From an uncultured Nitrosomonadales bacterium (GTDB taxonomy: Bacteria; Pseudomonadota; Gammaproteobacteria; Burkholderiales; Gallionellaceae), in contig CAIZNF010000488.1 of assembly GCA_903934275.1 (NCBI GenBank), positions 1 through 5,399 on the forward strand: a DNA stretch of 5,399 nucleotides, in the 5' to 3' direction. Shown here one piece after another: positions 1 to 5,399 of this stretch. Made by a program: the position numbers and the translations under genes. The notes under the pieces were generated by a model. It did no database searches. It was not told the DNA's origin and saw only the letters and a program-made list of their open reading frames with translations. Position 1 is the first letter of the stretch. Every line of letters starts with the position of its first letter.

Positions 1-241
1 AGCGCCAGTCTCTCCCACGGGCTTCGCAGCACCAAAGGATATGCGGCAATTCTGCGGCTATCGCGAACACTGCTACTGTACTCCTCCGGTTCATGGGGCT
101 CAATTCGGGCGAAAAAAATTGGCGACTGCGGTCTCTCCCGCAAGGGGAGAGGGGAGAAAACCGCTATCCGCCCGCCACTTTCAAATGCACCTGCCCTACA
201 TGGTTAGGATTTTGAATTTACAGAAACTCCCTCACCCGGAC
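1..241. other. Non-coding, repeat-like region downstream of the operon
   Basis: Apart from the hairpin at 133-151, I see no supported gene here. A minus-strand frame is open from an ATG at 94 to the window edge with purine-rich GGAGGAG nearby, but that GGAGGAG lies after the ATG. The 31 residues visible show no recognisable family. A plus-strand frame from 41 to 295 has a composition unlike the operon proteins and runs through the hairpin, terminator and repeat, so it is not called. Confidence 0.5.
133..151. repeat. 7-bp perfect hairpin (CTCTCCC-GCAAG-GGGAGAG)
   Basis: CTCTCCC at 133-139 pairs with GGGAGAG at 145-151 around a GCAAG loop. This CTCTCCC/GGGAGAG form is typical of intergenic repeat hairpins in many proteobacterial genomes. 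No T-run follows on the plus strand. On the minus strand a T-run comes about 16 nt after the stem, too far for a classical terminator. The sequence GTCTCTCCC also occurs at 8-16. Confidence 0.5.
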
Positions 242-266
242 AAAAAAGTGCCTCGTCAGAGGGGCA
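242..266 (-). terminator. Probable intrinsic terminator of the four-gene operon
   Basis: Read on the minus strand, a short imperfect hairpin (TGCC paired with GGCA, one C/A mismatch, then C-G; alternatively CCTC-TGAC-GAGG) is followed by a C and six T residues. It begins about 25 nt after the stop codon of the cyclase gene. Position and T-run fit a Rho-independent terminator. The stem is short and imperfect, so the call is moderate. It overlaps a repeat that also occurs at the right edge. Confidence 0.5.
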
Positions 267-295
267 AACGAATTGCTATGCGAGTTTCACGTTAA
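257..295. repeat. Dispersed repeat, left copy
   Basis: This 39-nt stretch, starting CAGAGGGG and ending TTTCACGTTAA, matches 5331-5371 in the same orientation with five mismatches and a 2-nt gap (34 of 41 columns by hand alignment). It covers the stop codon of the cyclase gene and part of the probable terminator. A small hairpin on the plus strand (TTGC-TAT-GCGA) is kept in both copies, as TCGC-TTC-GCGA on the right. The left stem includes one G-U-type pair. Confidence 0.6.
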
Positions 296-1965
296 ACAAA
301 ATCGGAGCCGCTTACCGGGGGAGCCTCCGCCAACATTACCTGATTACGCCCGGCGTGCTTGGCCTTATAGAGCGCCTTGTCTGCCGCGTCGCCCAGTTTG
401 GTGGAGTCGCTAAAGTAAGAAGCATCAGCAATCCCGCAACTGAACGTGGTGGAGAATTCCTTACCATCAGCCAAGTGGCGAAACTGTGAGAAATCGTTGC
501 GAATCGCGTCCAGCACTTTCACTGCGGTAGCCCCGTCGGTATTGCTCAGAATCACCGCGAATTCTTCGCCACCATAGCGCCCGACCATATCCGTTTCGCG
601 CAGGCGCTGTTTGAGCAGGCGCGAGATGCTTTTGATCACGCGATCTCCGACCGGGTGGCCGTATGTGTCGTTCACATTCTTGAAGAAATCGATATCAACC
701 ATCGCGAAAGTCAGCGGTGTTCCCTGTCTTTTTGCGCGCGCCACTTCATGGTCCAACTGATCCTTGATGGCGGTGTGGTTGAGCAATCCGGTCAGGCTGT
801 CGCGCACCATGAAAGAGCGCAGAATCAGGGAGCGCTGAATCCGGCTGGTTACGGAAGAAATCAGGTGTTGCGGCTCTATCGGTTTGGTAAGAAAATCATC
901 CCCCCCCAAACCCATGGCAAAAAGCTGTTTGTCCAGATCGCTTTCTGCTGAAAGAAATACGATCGGAATACTGACGAAAGCATCAAGTTGCCGGATGACC
1001 TTAGCCAATTCCATGCCATTGCATTCCGGCATGTAGATATCGAGCAGGATCAAGTCAGGGGTAAACTCAAGCAGCGTTGCCATTGCGTTCAACGGATCAT
1101 TTACAACCTTCACTTCTATTCCGGCCTGCCGCAGCACAGCGGCATAATAGGCGGTGAGCGTTTCAGAATCGTCAACGATCAAGACCCTATATGACACGGA
1201 TGGCAGTGTCGAGGTCAGGCTATCGAGTTTGTCGATCAAACTGCCGATATTTACCGGTTTGCTCAGATAGGCAATGCCACCGGCACGTACCGCCTCCAGC
1301 CTTGCCTCAAATGCAATTTGTGATGTCAGAAAGATGACAGGGATAGGAGCAACTCTTTTCTGCTGCATTTCTTTGATGGCAAGAATGCCTCCCCGGCTAT
1401 TCTTCGGAAAGTTGATGTCCATCAGCACCACCACATCCGGGTTGGTCTGCATGGCAAGGTGAAAATCCGCCAGCGTGTTAAACACGCTCACGTCGTAGCC
1501 AAAATAACCCAGTTGAACTTTCAGTTCTTCCGCCTGCTGATGATCGTCTTCCACCACGAAAATATGCTTTGAGTCGGCGGTGTCCAGATTGGGCGGGGCA
1601 ACCGCGATCAATCCTGACTGATCGCCGGAATCCCTGTGCAGGGTCACTTGATGAAGCTCACTCAACAAAACCCGTATACGCTTGCGTTGCTCCTCATCCG
1701 GTATCGTTTTCACCTGCACGAACTGTTTGAGATATTCTTCCAAGTTGCGCGCCACGTCACTGAGCAGTGCAAACCCGAAAGTTTTTCCCGATCCAGTCAG
1801 GCTATGTACCATGCGGTGCAAAGTTTCAAAGCCCTCGTCATCCCACTCGCCACGGGGCAACTGGCTCCATACCAGTTCGAGCTGCTTGAGTTTTTCCGGT
1901 AATTGCGCCGCGTAAGCATCGCTCAAAACTTTTAGCTTTGCTTGCAGTTCGTTCGGATCAGCCAT
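292..1965 (-). CDS. Hpt-REC-REC-GGDEF diguanylate cyclase response regulator
   Basis: This 557-residue protein is the predicted output enzyme, making cyclic di-GMP from two GTP. Residues about 10-110 form an Hpt domain with the motif MVHSLTGSGKTFGF and phospho-acceptor H54. The first receiver (about 133-250) has E139/D140/D141, D183, T214 and K236. The second (about 259-375) has D265/D266, D309, S339 and K361. A short linker leads to GGDEF (about 388-545): DSLTGLLNH, MVDIDFFKNVND (D424, D426), and the active-site signature GGEEF at 465-469. An RxxD (R456-D459) sits exactly five residues before GGEEF, the usual inhibitory product-binding site. All catalytic parts look intact, so I expect an active cyclase with feedback control. 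The REC-REC-GGDEF part resembles PleD in order; the N-terminal Hpt is an addition. The ATG at 1965 has GGGAG 7 nt upstream and overlaps the previous gene by 8 nt. There are no membrane segments. Confidence 0.95.
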   Translation of the reverse strand: MADPNELQAKLKVLSDAYAAQLPEKLKQLELVWSQLPRGEWDDEGFETLHRMVHSLTGSGKTFGFALLSDVARNLEEYLKQFVQVKTIPDEEQRKRIRVLLSELHQVTLHRDSGDQSGLIAVAPPNLDTADSKHIFVVEDDHQQAEELKVQLGYFGYDVSVFNTLADFHLAMQTNPDVVVLMDINFPKNSRGGILAIKEMQQKRVAPIPVIFLTSQIAFEARLEAVRAGGIAYLSKPVNIGSLIDKLDSLTSTLPSVSYRVLIVDDSETLTAYYAAVLRQAGIEVKVVNDPLNAMATLLEFTPDLILLDIYMPECNGMELAKVIRQLDAFVSIPIVFLSAESDLDKQLFAMGLGGDDFLTKPIEPQHLISSVTSRIQRSLILRSFMVRDSLTGLLNHTAIKDQLDHEVARAKRQGTPLTFAMVDIDFFKNVNDTYGHPVGDRVIKSISRLLKQRLRETDMVGRYGGEEFAVILSNTDGATAVKVLDAIRNDFSQFRHLADGKEFSTTFSCGIADASYFSDSTKLGDAADKALYKAKHAGRNQVMLAEAPPVSGSDFV

Positions 1966-2347
1966 GACAACGCTCCCATATATCCTGCACTTTACTTGCC
2001 AGTGTCATCGGGTCAAAAGGCTTGGGGATGACATCGGCAGCACCGATCTCCTTGTAGCCTGCAACCTCGCTGGGCTGAACCTTGGCGGTCATGAAAATGA
2101 CCGGTGTGTTGGCAAATTGAGGCAACGCCCGCAGCATTTTTAGTGTATGCGGCCCATCCATGCCCGGCATCATCACATCCAGCAAAATCAACTGTGGTTG
2201 AAAACCGGGTGCCCGTTGCAAAGCCTCATTGCCCGAGCTGCATATTTCCACGGTAAAACCACCCAGCGCTTCCAGCGCGAGCCGTGCCACCATCTGGATA
2301 TCCGGCTCATCTTCAACATACAAAATTCGCACCAATTTATCTGCCAT
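1958..2347 (-). CDS. Stand-alone response regulator (receiver domain only), second of two
   Basis: This is a second single-domain receiver of 129 residues, clearly different in sequence from its neighbour. It has E12/D13 (ILYVEDEPD), phospho-acceptor D57 (LLDVMMPGMDG), switch Thr T87 (FMTAKV) and K109 (PKPFDP), so it should be phosphorylatable. There is no DNA-binding or enzymatic domain, and the chain stops right after helix 5. A longer reading from a GTG at 2377 would overlap the preceding gene by 28 nt. The ATG at 2347 follows the preceding TAA by 2 nt and has AGGA 6 nt upstream, so it is preferred. The 3' end overlaps the start of the diguanylate cyclase gene by 8 nt. The YVEDEP-type receiver often appears beside hybrid kinases and Hpt proteins; a role as phosphate shuttle or sink in this relay is inference. 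Confidence 0.93.
   Translation of the reverse strand: MADKLVRILYVEDEPDIQMVARLALEALGGFTVEICSSGNEALQRAPGFQPQLILLDVMMPGMDGPHTLKMLRALPQFANTPVIFMTAKVQPSEVAGYKEIGAADVIPKPFDPMTLASKVQDIWERCHG
1973..1977 (-). promoter_or_regulatory. Ribosome binding site (GGGAG) of the diguanylate cyclase gene
   Basis: GGGAG on the minus strand lies 7 nt before the ATG at 1965 and within the coding end of the preceding receiver gene. It is a strong site with good spacing. It supports the ATG that overlaps the upstream stop codon by 8 nt, so ribosomes finishing the receiver can re-initiate here. Confidence 0.7.
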
Positions 2348-2349
2348 TT

Positions 2350-2739
2350 TTATTCCTTTCTTTTCACCTTGAAGCACATCGCTATTTTATCCAGTACGCT
2401 GGCCTGGTTGAGCGGTTTGACCACAAAGCCGGATGCCCCGAGTGCCACCGCCTCGCGCACCTTATCCATCGTTGCATCGGCACTCACCATCAGCACAATC
2501 GTCGCCGGGCTTACTTTGCGAATTTCTTTCAATGCCTGCAAACCGTCCATTTTAGGCATATTGATATCGAGTAGCACCAGCCCCGGCCGCAACTCCTCGC
2601 ACAGCGAAATCGCATCCCCTCCATCGGATGCCTCGCCGATCACCTCATAATCATCGCTGCGCAGAATGAGCCTCAGCATTTCGCGCATCATGCTGTCGTC
2701 ATCCACCACCACTACCGAAGGTTTTTTTGATTTCATCAT
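2350..2739 (-). CDS. Stand-alone CheY-like response regulator (receiver domain only), first of two
   Basis: This is a 129-residue single receiver domain with no output domain. The phosphorylation pocket is complete: acidic D13/D14 (within VVVVDDDS), phospho-acceptor D58 (LLDINMPKMDG), switch Ser S86 (MVSADAT) and K108 (VVKPL). It should accept phosphate from the upstream kinase or through the Hpt of the last gene, and act by protein contact or as a phosphate buffer. A longer form from a TTG at 2754 is open, but that TTG overlaps the GGAG ribosome site. The ATG at 2739 is 1 nt past the kinase stop codon and correctly spaced from GGAG, so I use it; a second ATG follows at once at 2736. The protein ends in a basic tail (KVKRKE). 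It closely follows the kinase gene and is probably translated by re-initiation. The partner cannot be inferred from sequence alone. Confidence 0.93.
   Translation of the reverse strand: MMKSKKPSVVVVDDDSMMREMLRLILRSDDYEVIGEASDGGDAISLCEELRPGLVLLDINMPKMDGLQALKEIRKVSPATIVLMVSADATMDKVREAVALGASGFVVKPLNQASVLDKIAMCFKVKRKE
2354..2357 (-). promoter_or_regulatory. Ribosome binding site (AGGA) of the second stand-alone receiver
   Basis: On the minus strand, AGGA within AAGAAAGGA sits 6 nt before the ATG at 2347, inside the end of the preceding gene. It supports the 129-residue form rather than the longer GTG-initiated reading from 2377. Confidence 0.7.
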
Positions 2740-2740
2740 G

Positions 2741-5140
2741 TTATTCAACTCCAATCAACCGTTTTATGGTGGCCAGCAACTGCTCCTGGTCAATCGGCTT
2801 GCTGATCCAATCGATCAGGCTGAATGCCTCACTGCTCAACTCATTTCGCCCCTCAAGCGCGTTGGCGGAAATTACCACAATTGGCAAAGCGGCGGGATTT
2901 TTTGCGGCACGCAGCTCGCGGATCAGTGCGATGCCGTGCTGGTTAGACATTGATAGATCAAGTATCAATGCCGCATAACTTTTCTGCGCCAATAATTGCC
3001 TTGCCTGTTCCACGTCGCTAGCGATATCGCTAGCCAGACCGGCGTGCTCCAGCGTCAAACGCAGCAATGCGGTTACATGATGATCGTCCCCGCAAATTAA
3101 CACCCGTTTCTTACCCGCCGCTTCTGTCAAAGCGGGCATGGAAATATCCGGCTCTTTCCAGACTGGAAATTCGATAAAAAATGTAGTCAGTACATTTGGC
3201 TGCGATTCGAATCCGATGCTTCCACCCATTTGCTCGACCATCGCTTTTGTGATGGATAACCCCAGCCCGGTGCCGCCTTTTTTGCGGGTGTCGGCAGAAT
3301 CGGCCTGGGCAAATTTCTGGAAAATCCGGTCGCGAAATTCTGTTGGAATGCCGCTTCCATGATCATTCACCGCAACACGAATGCGTTTGCCGTTATTTGT
3401 TGCCGCAACCGTCACCTTACCGCCAACAGGAGAAAATTTAGCTGCGTTGGAAAGCAAATTAGCCAGCACCTGCATCAGCCGGTTAGCATCCACCTTCACC
3501 ATCGCATCAGGTAGCCCGCCCCCGATTTCATAGCTCACTTTGAACTGTTCGCCGTAGCCTCGATTTCCCTCCAGCGCCTGTTCCAATAGCGGCATGAGGT
3601 CGACCGGCTGCATATCAAATTCCATCTTGCCCGCCTCGATTTTCTCCATATCGAGAATATCGTTAACCAGCAATATCAGTCGCTCGCTGTTCTTAAGCGC
3701 AATGTCGATCAGCGGCTTGAACGCAGCCGGTAATTCGCCCACAACCCCTCCAACAACTAGCGCGAGAGATCCCCGGATCGATGTCAACGGCGTACGCAAC
3801 TCGTGGCTCACCGCAGAAATAAATTCGCTCTTCATGCGCTCCACTTTGTCACGCTCGGTGATAAGTTGCGTAAATTTTCGGTTGAGCTCTTCCAGCTCCG
3901 CAGTAACAGCCCCGATGTAGTTACTCTTGCGCGAGACAATACGTGCGTTCTGATTGGAGCTGGGTGCCGCTTCAGCGATTGTCGGCGGCTCCTGCGTGGC
4001 ATTTGTTTTACGTGGTGGCCCTTCACGTAATCCCACGGCAACCATAGCCAAATTCAAAAACTGTAATTCGCTGGCCTGCCCGTGAAATTCCCCATAGGAA
4101 TAAAAACCAAAAGTCGGCGCAACCGTCTGAAATGCGAGCGTTTCGAGTTCGGCATCCTCCTGCATAAATAAACGTCGGCAGTTGCATGCGTACAGGAATA
4201 CTGCTTCCGGCTCGAAGCTATGAAGCGTCTGATGAATATTGGCGGCACCGAGAATAATCATATCCGGGTCGCCATAACCCACGTAAAACTTATCGCCTTC
4301 GTTGATGTCCGCCACAAACTGGAGAGCCCCGTTTGCATCTGCCGACACAGGAACGCGCGCCAGCACTTTCTGATCCCGTTCCAGCAAAAACGGGAACGCA
4401 AGCGCATCAATAAAGAAATTGGCATCGTTGGAAATATCGAGATAACGGCGATAAACTTCAAGGGCAGGTTTTCCGTCAATCGTTTTGACCAACATACCAT
4501 CCACTTCGGTAATGGTCATTTCCTTGCTCAATGCCCGCCAACCAAGATAGGTGTGAGATATGACATGCAGGTCGGCACTGCGCAGCACAACCGCAACAAC
4601 GCCATGACTAAAACAATCAGCGCCGGAAAAAACCAGCGATGTATTCATCTCCGCATGCCCGCCGACACCACCGCCAAAGATCGGGTAATTGCAGGCGGCT
4701 TTTCTAAATCCGCCCAACAAATTAGCCGCATCAATACTCTGTTGCGTCGCAAGCAGCAGCACCCCGGCGACATCAGCGCCTTCCTGGTCGATGCGTTGGC
4801 TGATCTGCCGCCCGATCAAATGCTCTTCTTCGCAGCTACAGTTCAAGGCGATGGCGGTCAGACCCGTGGCGTTAAAGAACGTAAAACCAATCATGGTTTG
4901 ACCGGTAAGCGTGCGCCCGTCAACAATGCCACCCTCGGCGGTTGCCCCGACAATGATGGCCGTCGGCAAACTTTTGGTAATCGTTTCGACGACAGTCTGA
5001 ATCCACGACAAGTCGGTCTGAGCAGAATAAATCTGAACCAGAATAGACCGCGCTTGTTCGGCTCCGGAATGAATTTCAGCAGACGAGAGAGCTGATTCCA
5101 GGCTACCTATGTCAGCTATTGCGTGTGTAATATGTCTCAT
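2741..5140 (-). CDS. Soluble FIST-domain hybrid sensor histidine kinase (FIST_N-FIST_C-HisKA-HATPase-REC)
   Basis: This 799-residue protein is predicted to sense a small cytoplasmic ligand and start a phosphorelay. Residues about 25-210 fit FIST_N and about 220-370 fit FIST_C, with the typical GFYSYGEFHG near 345-354. A polar linker (about 372-405) and a probable coiled coil (about 410-440) lead to HisKA. The H-box is SHELRTPLTS with phospho-acceptor H446. The ATPase has an N-box (NLLSNAAKFS, N565), G1 (DHGSGIP, D593), an F-box (IFQKF, from 607) and G2 (GGTGLGLSI, 622-630). The C-terminal receiver (about 679-797) has D685/D686, phospho-acceptor D728, S758 and K781, so all key residues are intact. 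I see no signal peptide, membrane segment, HAMP or PAS domain. FIST domains are known as predicted small-ligand sensors, possibly for amino acids; the ligand here is unknown. The ATG at 5140 has no good Shine-Dalgarno, but an in-frame TAA lies upstream and no later ATG, GTG or TTG is near, so this start is the best choice. It is the first gene of the operon. Confidence 0.95.
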   Translation of the reverse strand: MRHITHAIADIGSLESALSSAEIHSGAEQARSILVQIYSAQTDLSWIQTVVETITKSLPTAIIVGATAEGGIVDGRTLTGQTMIGFTFFNATGLTAIALNCSCEEEHLIGRQISQRIDQEGADVAGVLLLATQQSIDAANLLGGFRKAACNYPIFGGGVGGHAEMNTSLVFSGADCFSHGVVAVVLRSADLHVISHTYLGWRALSKEMTITEVDGMLVKTIDGKPALEVYRRYLDISNDANFFIDALAFPFLLERDQKVLARVPVSADANGALQFVADINEGDKFYVGYGDPDMIILGAANIHQTLHSFEPEAVFLYACNCRRLFMQEDAELETLAFQTVAPTFGFYSYGEFHGQASELQFLNLAMVAVGLREGPPRKTNATQEPPTIAEAAPSSNQNARIVSRKSNYIGAVTAELEELNRKFTQLITERDKVERMKSEFISAVSHELRTPLTSIRGSLALVVGGVVGELPAAFKPLIDIALKNSERLILLVNDILDMEKIEAGKMEFDMQPVDLMPLLEQALEGNRGYGEQFKVSYEIGGGLPDAMVKVDANRLMQVLANLLSNAAKFSPVGGKVTVAATNNGKRIRVAVNDHGSGIPTEFRDRIFQKFAQADSADTRKKGGTGLGLSITKAMVEQMGGSIGFESQPNVLTTFFIEFPVWKEPDISMPALTEAAGKKRVLICGDDHHVTALLRLTLEHAGLASDIASDVEQARQLLAQKSYAALILDLSMSNQHGIALIRELRAAKNPAALPIVVISANALEGRNELSSEAFSLIDWISKPIDQEQLLATIKRLIGVE
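2749..2752 (-). promoter_or_regulatory. Ribosome binding site (GGAG) of the first stand-alone receiver
   Basis: On the minus strand, GGAG lies inside the last codons of the kinase gene, 9 nt before the ATG at 2739. It decides that start over the in-frame TTG at 2754, whose own region it overlaps. Its placement across the kinase stop codon suggests translational coupling. Confidence 0.7.
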
Positions 5141-5178
5141 GAAGAAAGTCAGAATCCAAAACAGCGTAAGTTAAAATT

Positions 5179-5198
5179 GGGCAGAATTAATGTTGCCC
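5179..5198. repeat. Short inverted repeat (GGGCA / TGCCC) in the kinase upstream region
   Basis: GGGCA at 5179-5183 and TGCCC at 5194-5198 are perfect inverted arms around a 10-nt AT-rich centre. The centre-to-centre distance is about one and a half helical turns. It lies 39-58 nt before the kinase start, where a promoter or operator would be expected. At five bases per arm, chance is quite possible. Confidence 0.35.
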
Positions 5199-5199
5199 T

Positions 5200-5243
5200 A
5201 ACGGGCATAGCGCCCCCTGATAATGAAACTTGCTATGCCCGTT
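5200..5243. repeat. Perfect 12-bp inverted repeat with 20-nt loop upstream of the operon
   Basis: AACGGGCATAGC at 5200-5211 is the exact reverse complement of GCTATGCCCGTT at 5232-5243, with 20 nt between the arms. It lies 60 nt or more upstream of the kinase start. No T-run follows on the minus strand and only a weak one on the plus strand, so it is not a classical terminator. It could be a leader RNA hairpin, a protein-binding site or part of a repeat element. A direct copy of TAACGGGCAT recurs at 5369-5378. Confidence 0.75.
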
Positions 5244-5256
5244 TCCCCCTCCCCAG

Positions 5257-5271
5257 CCCTCCCCCAGAGGG
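5257..5271. repeat. GC-rich hairpin (CCCTC / GAGGG)
   Basis: CCCTC at 5257-5261 pairs perfectly with GAGGG at 5267-5271 across a 5-nt loop, within a long pyrimidine run. CCCAGAGGG, part of this hairpin, recurs at 5329-5337. This resembles the C/G-rich intergenic repeats common in proteobacteria. Confidence 0.45.
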
Positions 5272-5330
5272 ATAACCAGCGACTTGGCTGCGGTTGTTTG
5301 CAGTCTAGTCGAATGGCTAGTTGTTTCACC

Positions 5331-5371
5331 CAGAGGGGGGCGAACGAATCGCTTCGCGAATTTCACGTTAA
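5331..5371. repeat. Dispersed repeat, right copy
   Basis: This is the right-hand partner of the repeat at 257-295, in direct orientation. It contains the perfect small stem TCGC-TTC-GCGA and is followed directly by an ACGGGCAT element. It probably belongs to an intergenic repeat family of the host genome, which is inference from only two copies. Confidence 0.6.
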
Positions 5372-5399
5372 CGGGCATGATGCCAAAACACCCCGAATA

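Larger units (their letters stand above)
5141..5399. other. Non-coding region upstream of the operon
   Basis: This 259-nt stretch holds the inverted repeats and repeat copy listed separately, plus C-rich and G-rich tracts. The promoter of the operon should lie here, on the minus strand. The AT-rich part nearest the gene (about 5150-5195) is the likeliest place, but I find no convincing -35/-10 pair or sigma-54 site. A 63-codon open frame on the minus strand (5378-5187) is built from repeats and does not look like a protein. Confidence 0.6.

Noticed and set aside
1..94. Minus-strand frame open to the window edge from an ATG at 94
   Set aside because: Only 31 residues are visible, no motif is recognised, and the purine-rich GGAGGAG lies after rather than before the ATG. 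A GTG within the frame is possible but unsupported.
41..295. 84-codon plus-strand open frame at the left edge
   Set aside because: It passes through a hairpin, the probable terminator and a dispersed repeat, has odd composition, and its ATG has only a poorly spaced ribosome site.
2147..2650. 167-codon plus-strand open frame across the two receiver genes
   Set aside because: It is antisense to two intact receivers with full motifs, crosses their junction and resembles no known protein.
4220..5095. 291-codon plus-strand open frame opposite the FIST region
   Set aside because: It lies wholly antisense to a well-supported FIST coding region, shows no recognisable domain, and has a composition expected from a reverse-complement shadow.
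5141..5200. Sigma-70 promoter for the operon
   Set aside because: AT-rich hexamers can be picked on the minus strand, but no -35/-10 pair with 16-18 nt spacing is convincing, and no sigma-54 GG-N10-GC signature was seen.
5200..5243. The 12-bp inverted repeat as a terminator of a neighbouring gene
   Set aside because: The arms are perfect, but the loop is 20 nt and no clear T-run follows on either strand, so it is recorded only as an inverted repeat.
5187..5378. 63-codon minus-strand open frame upstream of the kinase
   Set aside because: It is made of repeat arms and C/G-rich tracts that give a low-complexity Gly/Pro-containing peptide with no family resemblance.
1..5399. CRISPR array, insertion sequence, tRNA or rRNA
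   Set aside because: No regularly spaced repeats, transposase motifs or RNA-gene sequence were seen on either strand.

Overview
The window holds one compact signalling operon of four genes, all on the minus strand and read from right (5140) to left (292). Short non-coding, repeat-bearing stretches lie on both sides. The moderate G+C content, strong Shine-Dalgarno sequences, and a soluble FIST-type sensor kinase joined to receiver and diguanylate cyclase modules suggest a free-living Gram-negative bacterium, most likely a proteobacterium. A betaproteobacterium of the Gallionella/Sideroxydans type is my guess from general resemblance only. No rRNA, tRNA or taxonomic marker gene is present to settle this.

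Layout from right to left. Positions 5141-5399 are non-coding, with a perfect 12-bp inverted repeat, C-rich tracts and a copy of a dispersed repeat. Positions 5140-2741 encode a soluble hybrid histidine kinase (FIST_N, FIST_C, HisKA, HATPase, receiver). Positions 2739-2350 and 2347-1958 encode two stand-alone receiver proteins of 129 residues each. Positions 1965-292 encode an Hpt-receiver-receiver-GGDEF diguanylate cyclase. The genes are separated by 1 nt, 2 nt and an 8-nt overlap, so they are almost certainly co-transcribed and translationally coupled. A hairpin followed by a T-run just after the last stop codon (242-266) is a plausible terminator. Positions 1-241 hold repeat-like non-coding DNA.

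Taken together, the four proteins contain every part of a multistep phosphorelay. The kinase carries the His (H446) and first Asp (D728). The Hpt His (H54) sits on the output protein rather than on the kinase. Four further phosphorylatable receivers (D58, D57, D183, D309) are available as targets, connectors or phosphate sinks. The only output enzyme in the window is the diguanylate cyclase, which keeps its active-site GGEEF and a canonical RxxD inhibitory site. The simplest reading is a cytoplasmic small-ligand sensor that sets cyclic di-GMP levels. Ligand, direction of regulation and final cellular response cannot be read from this window.
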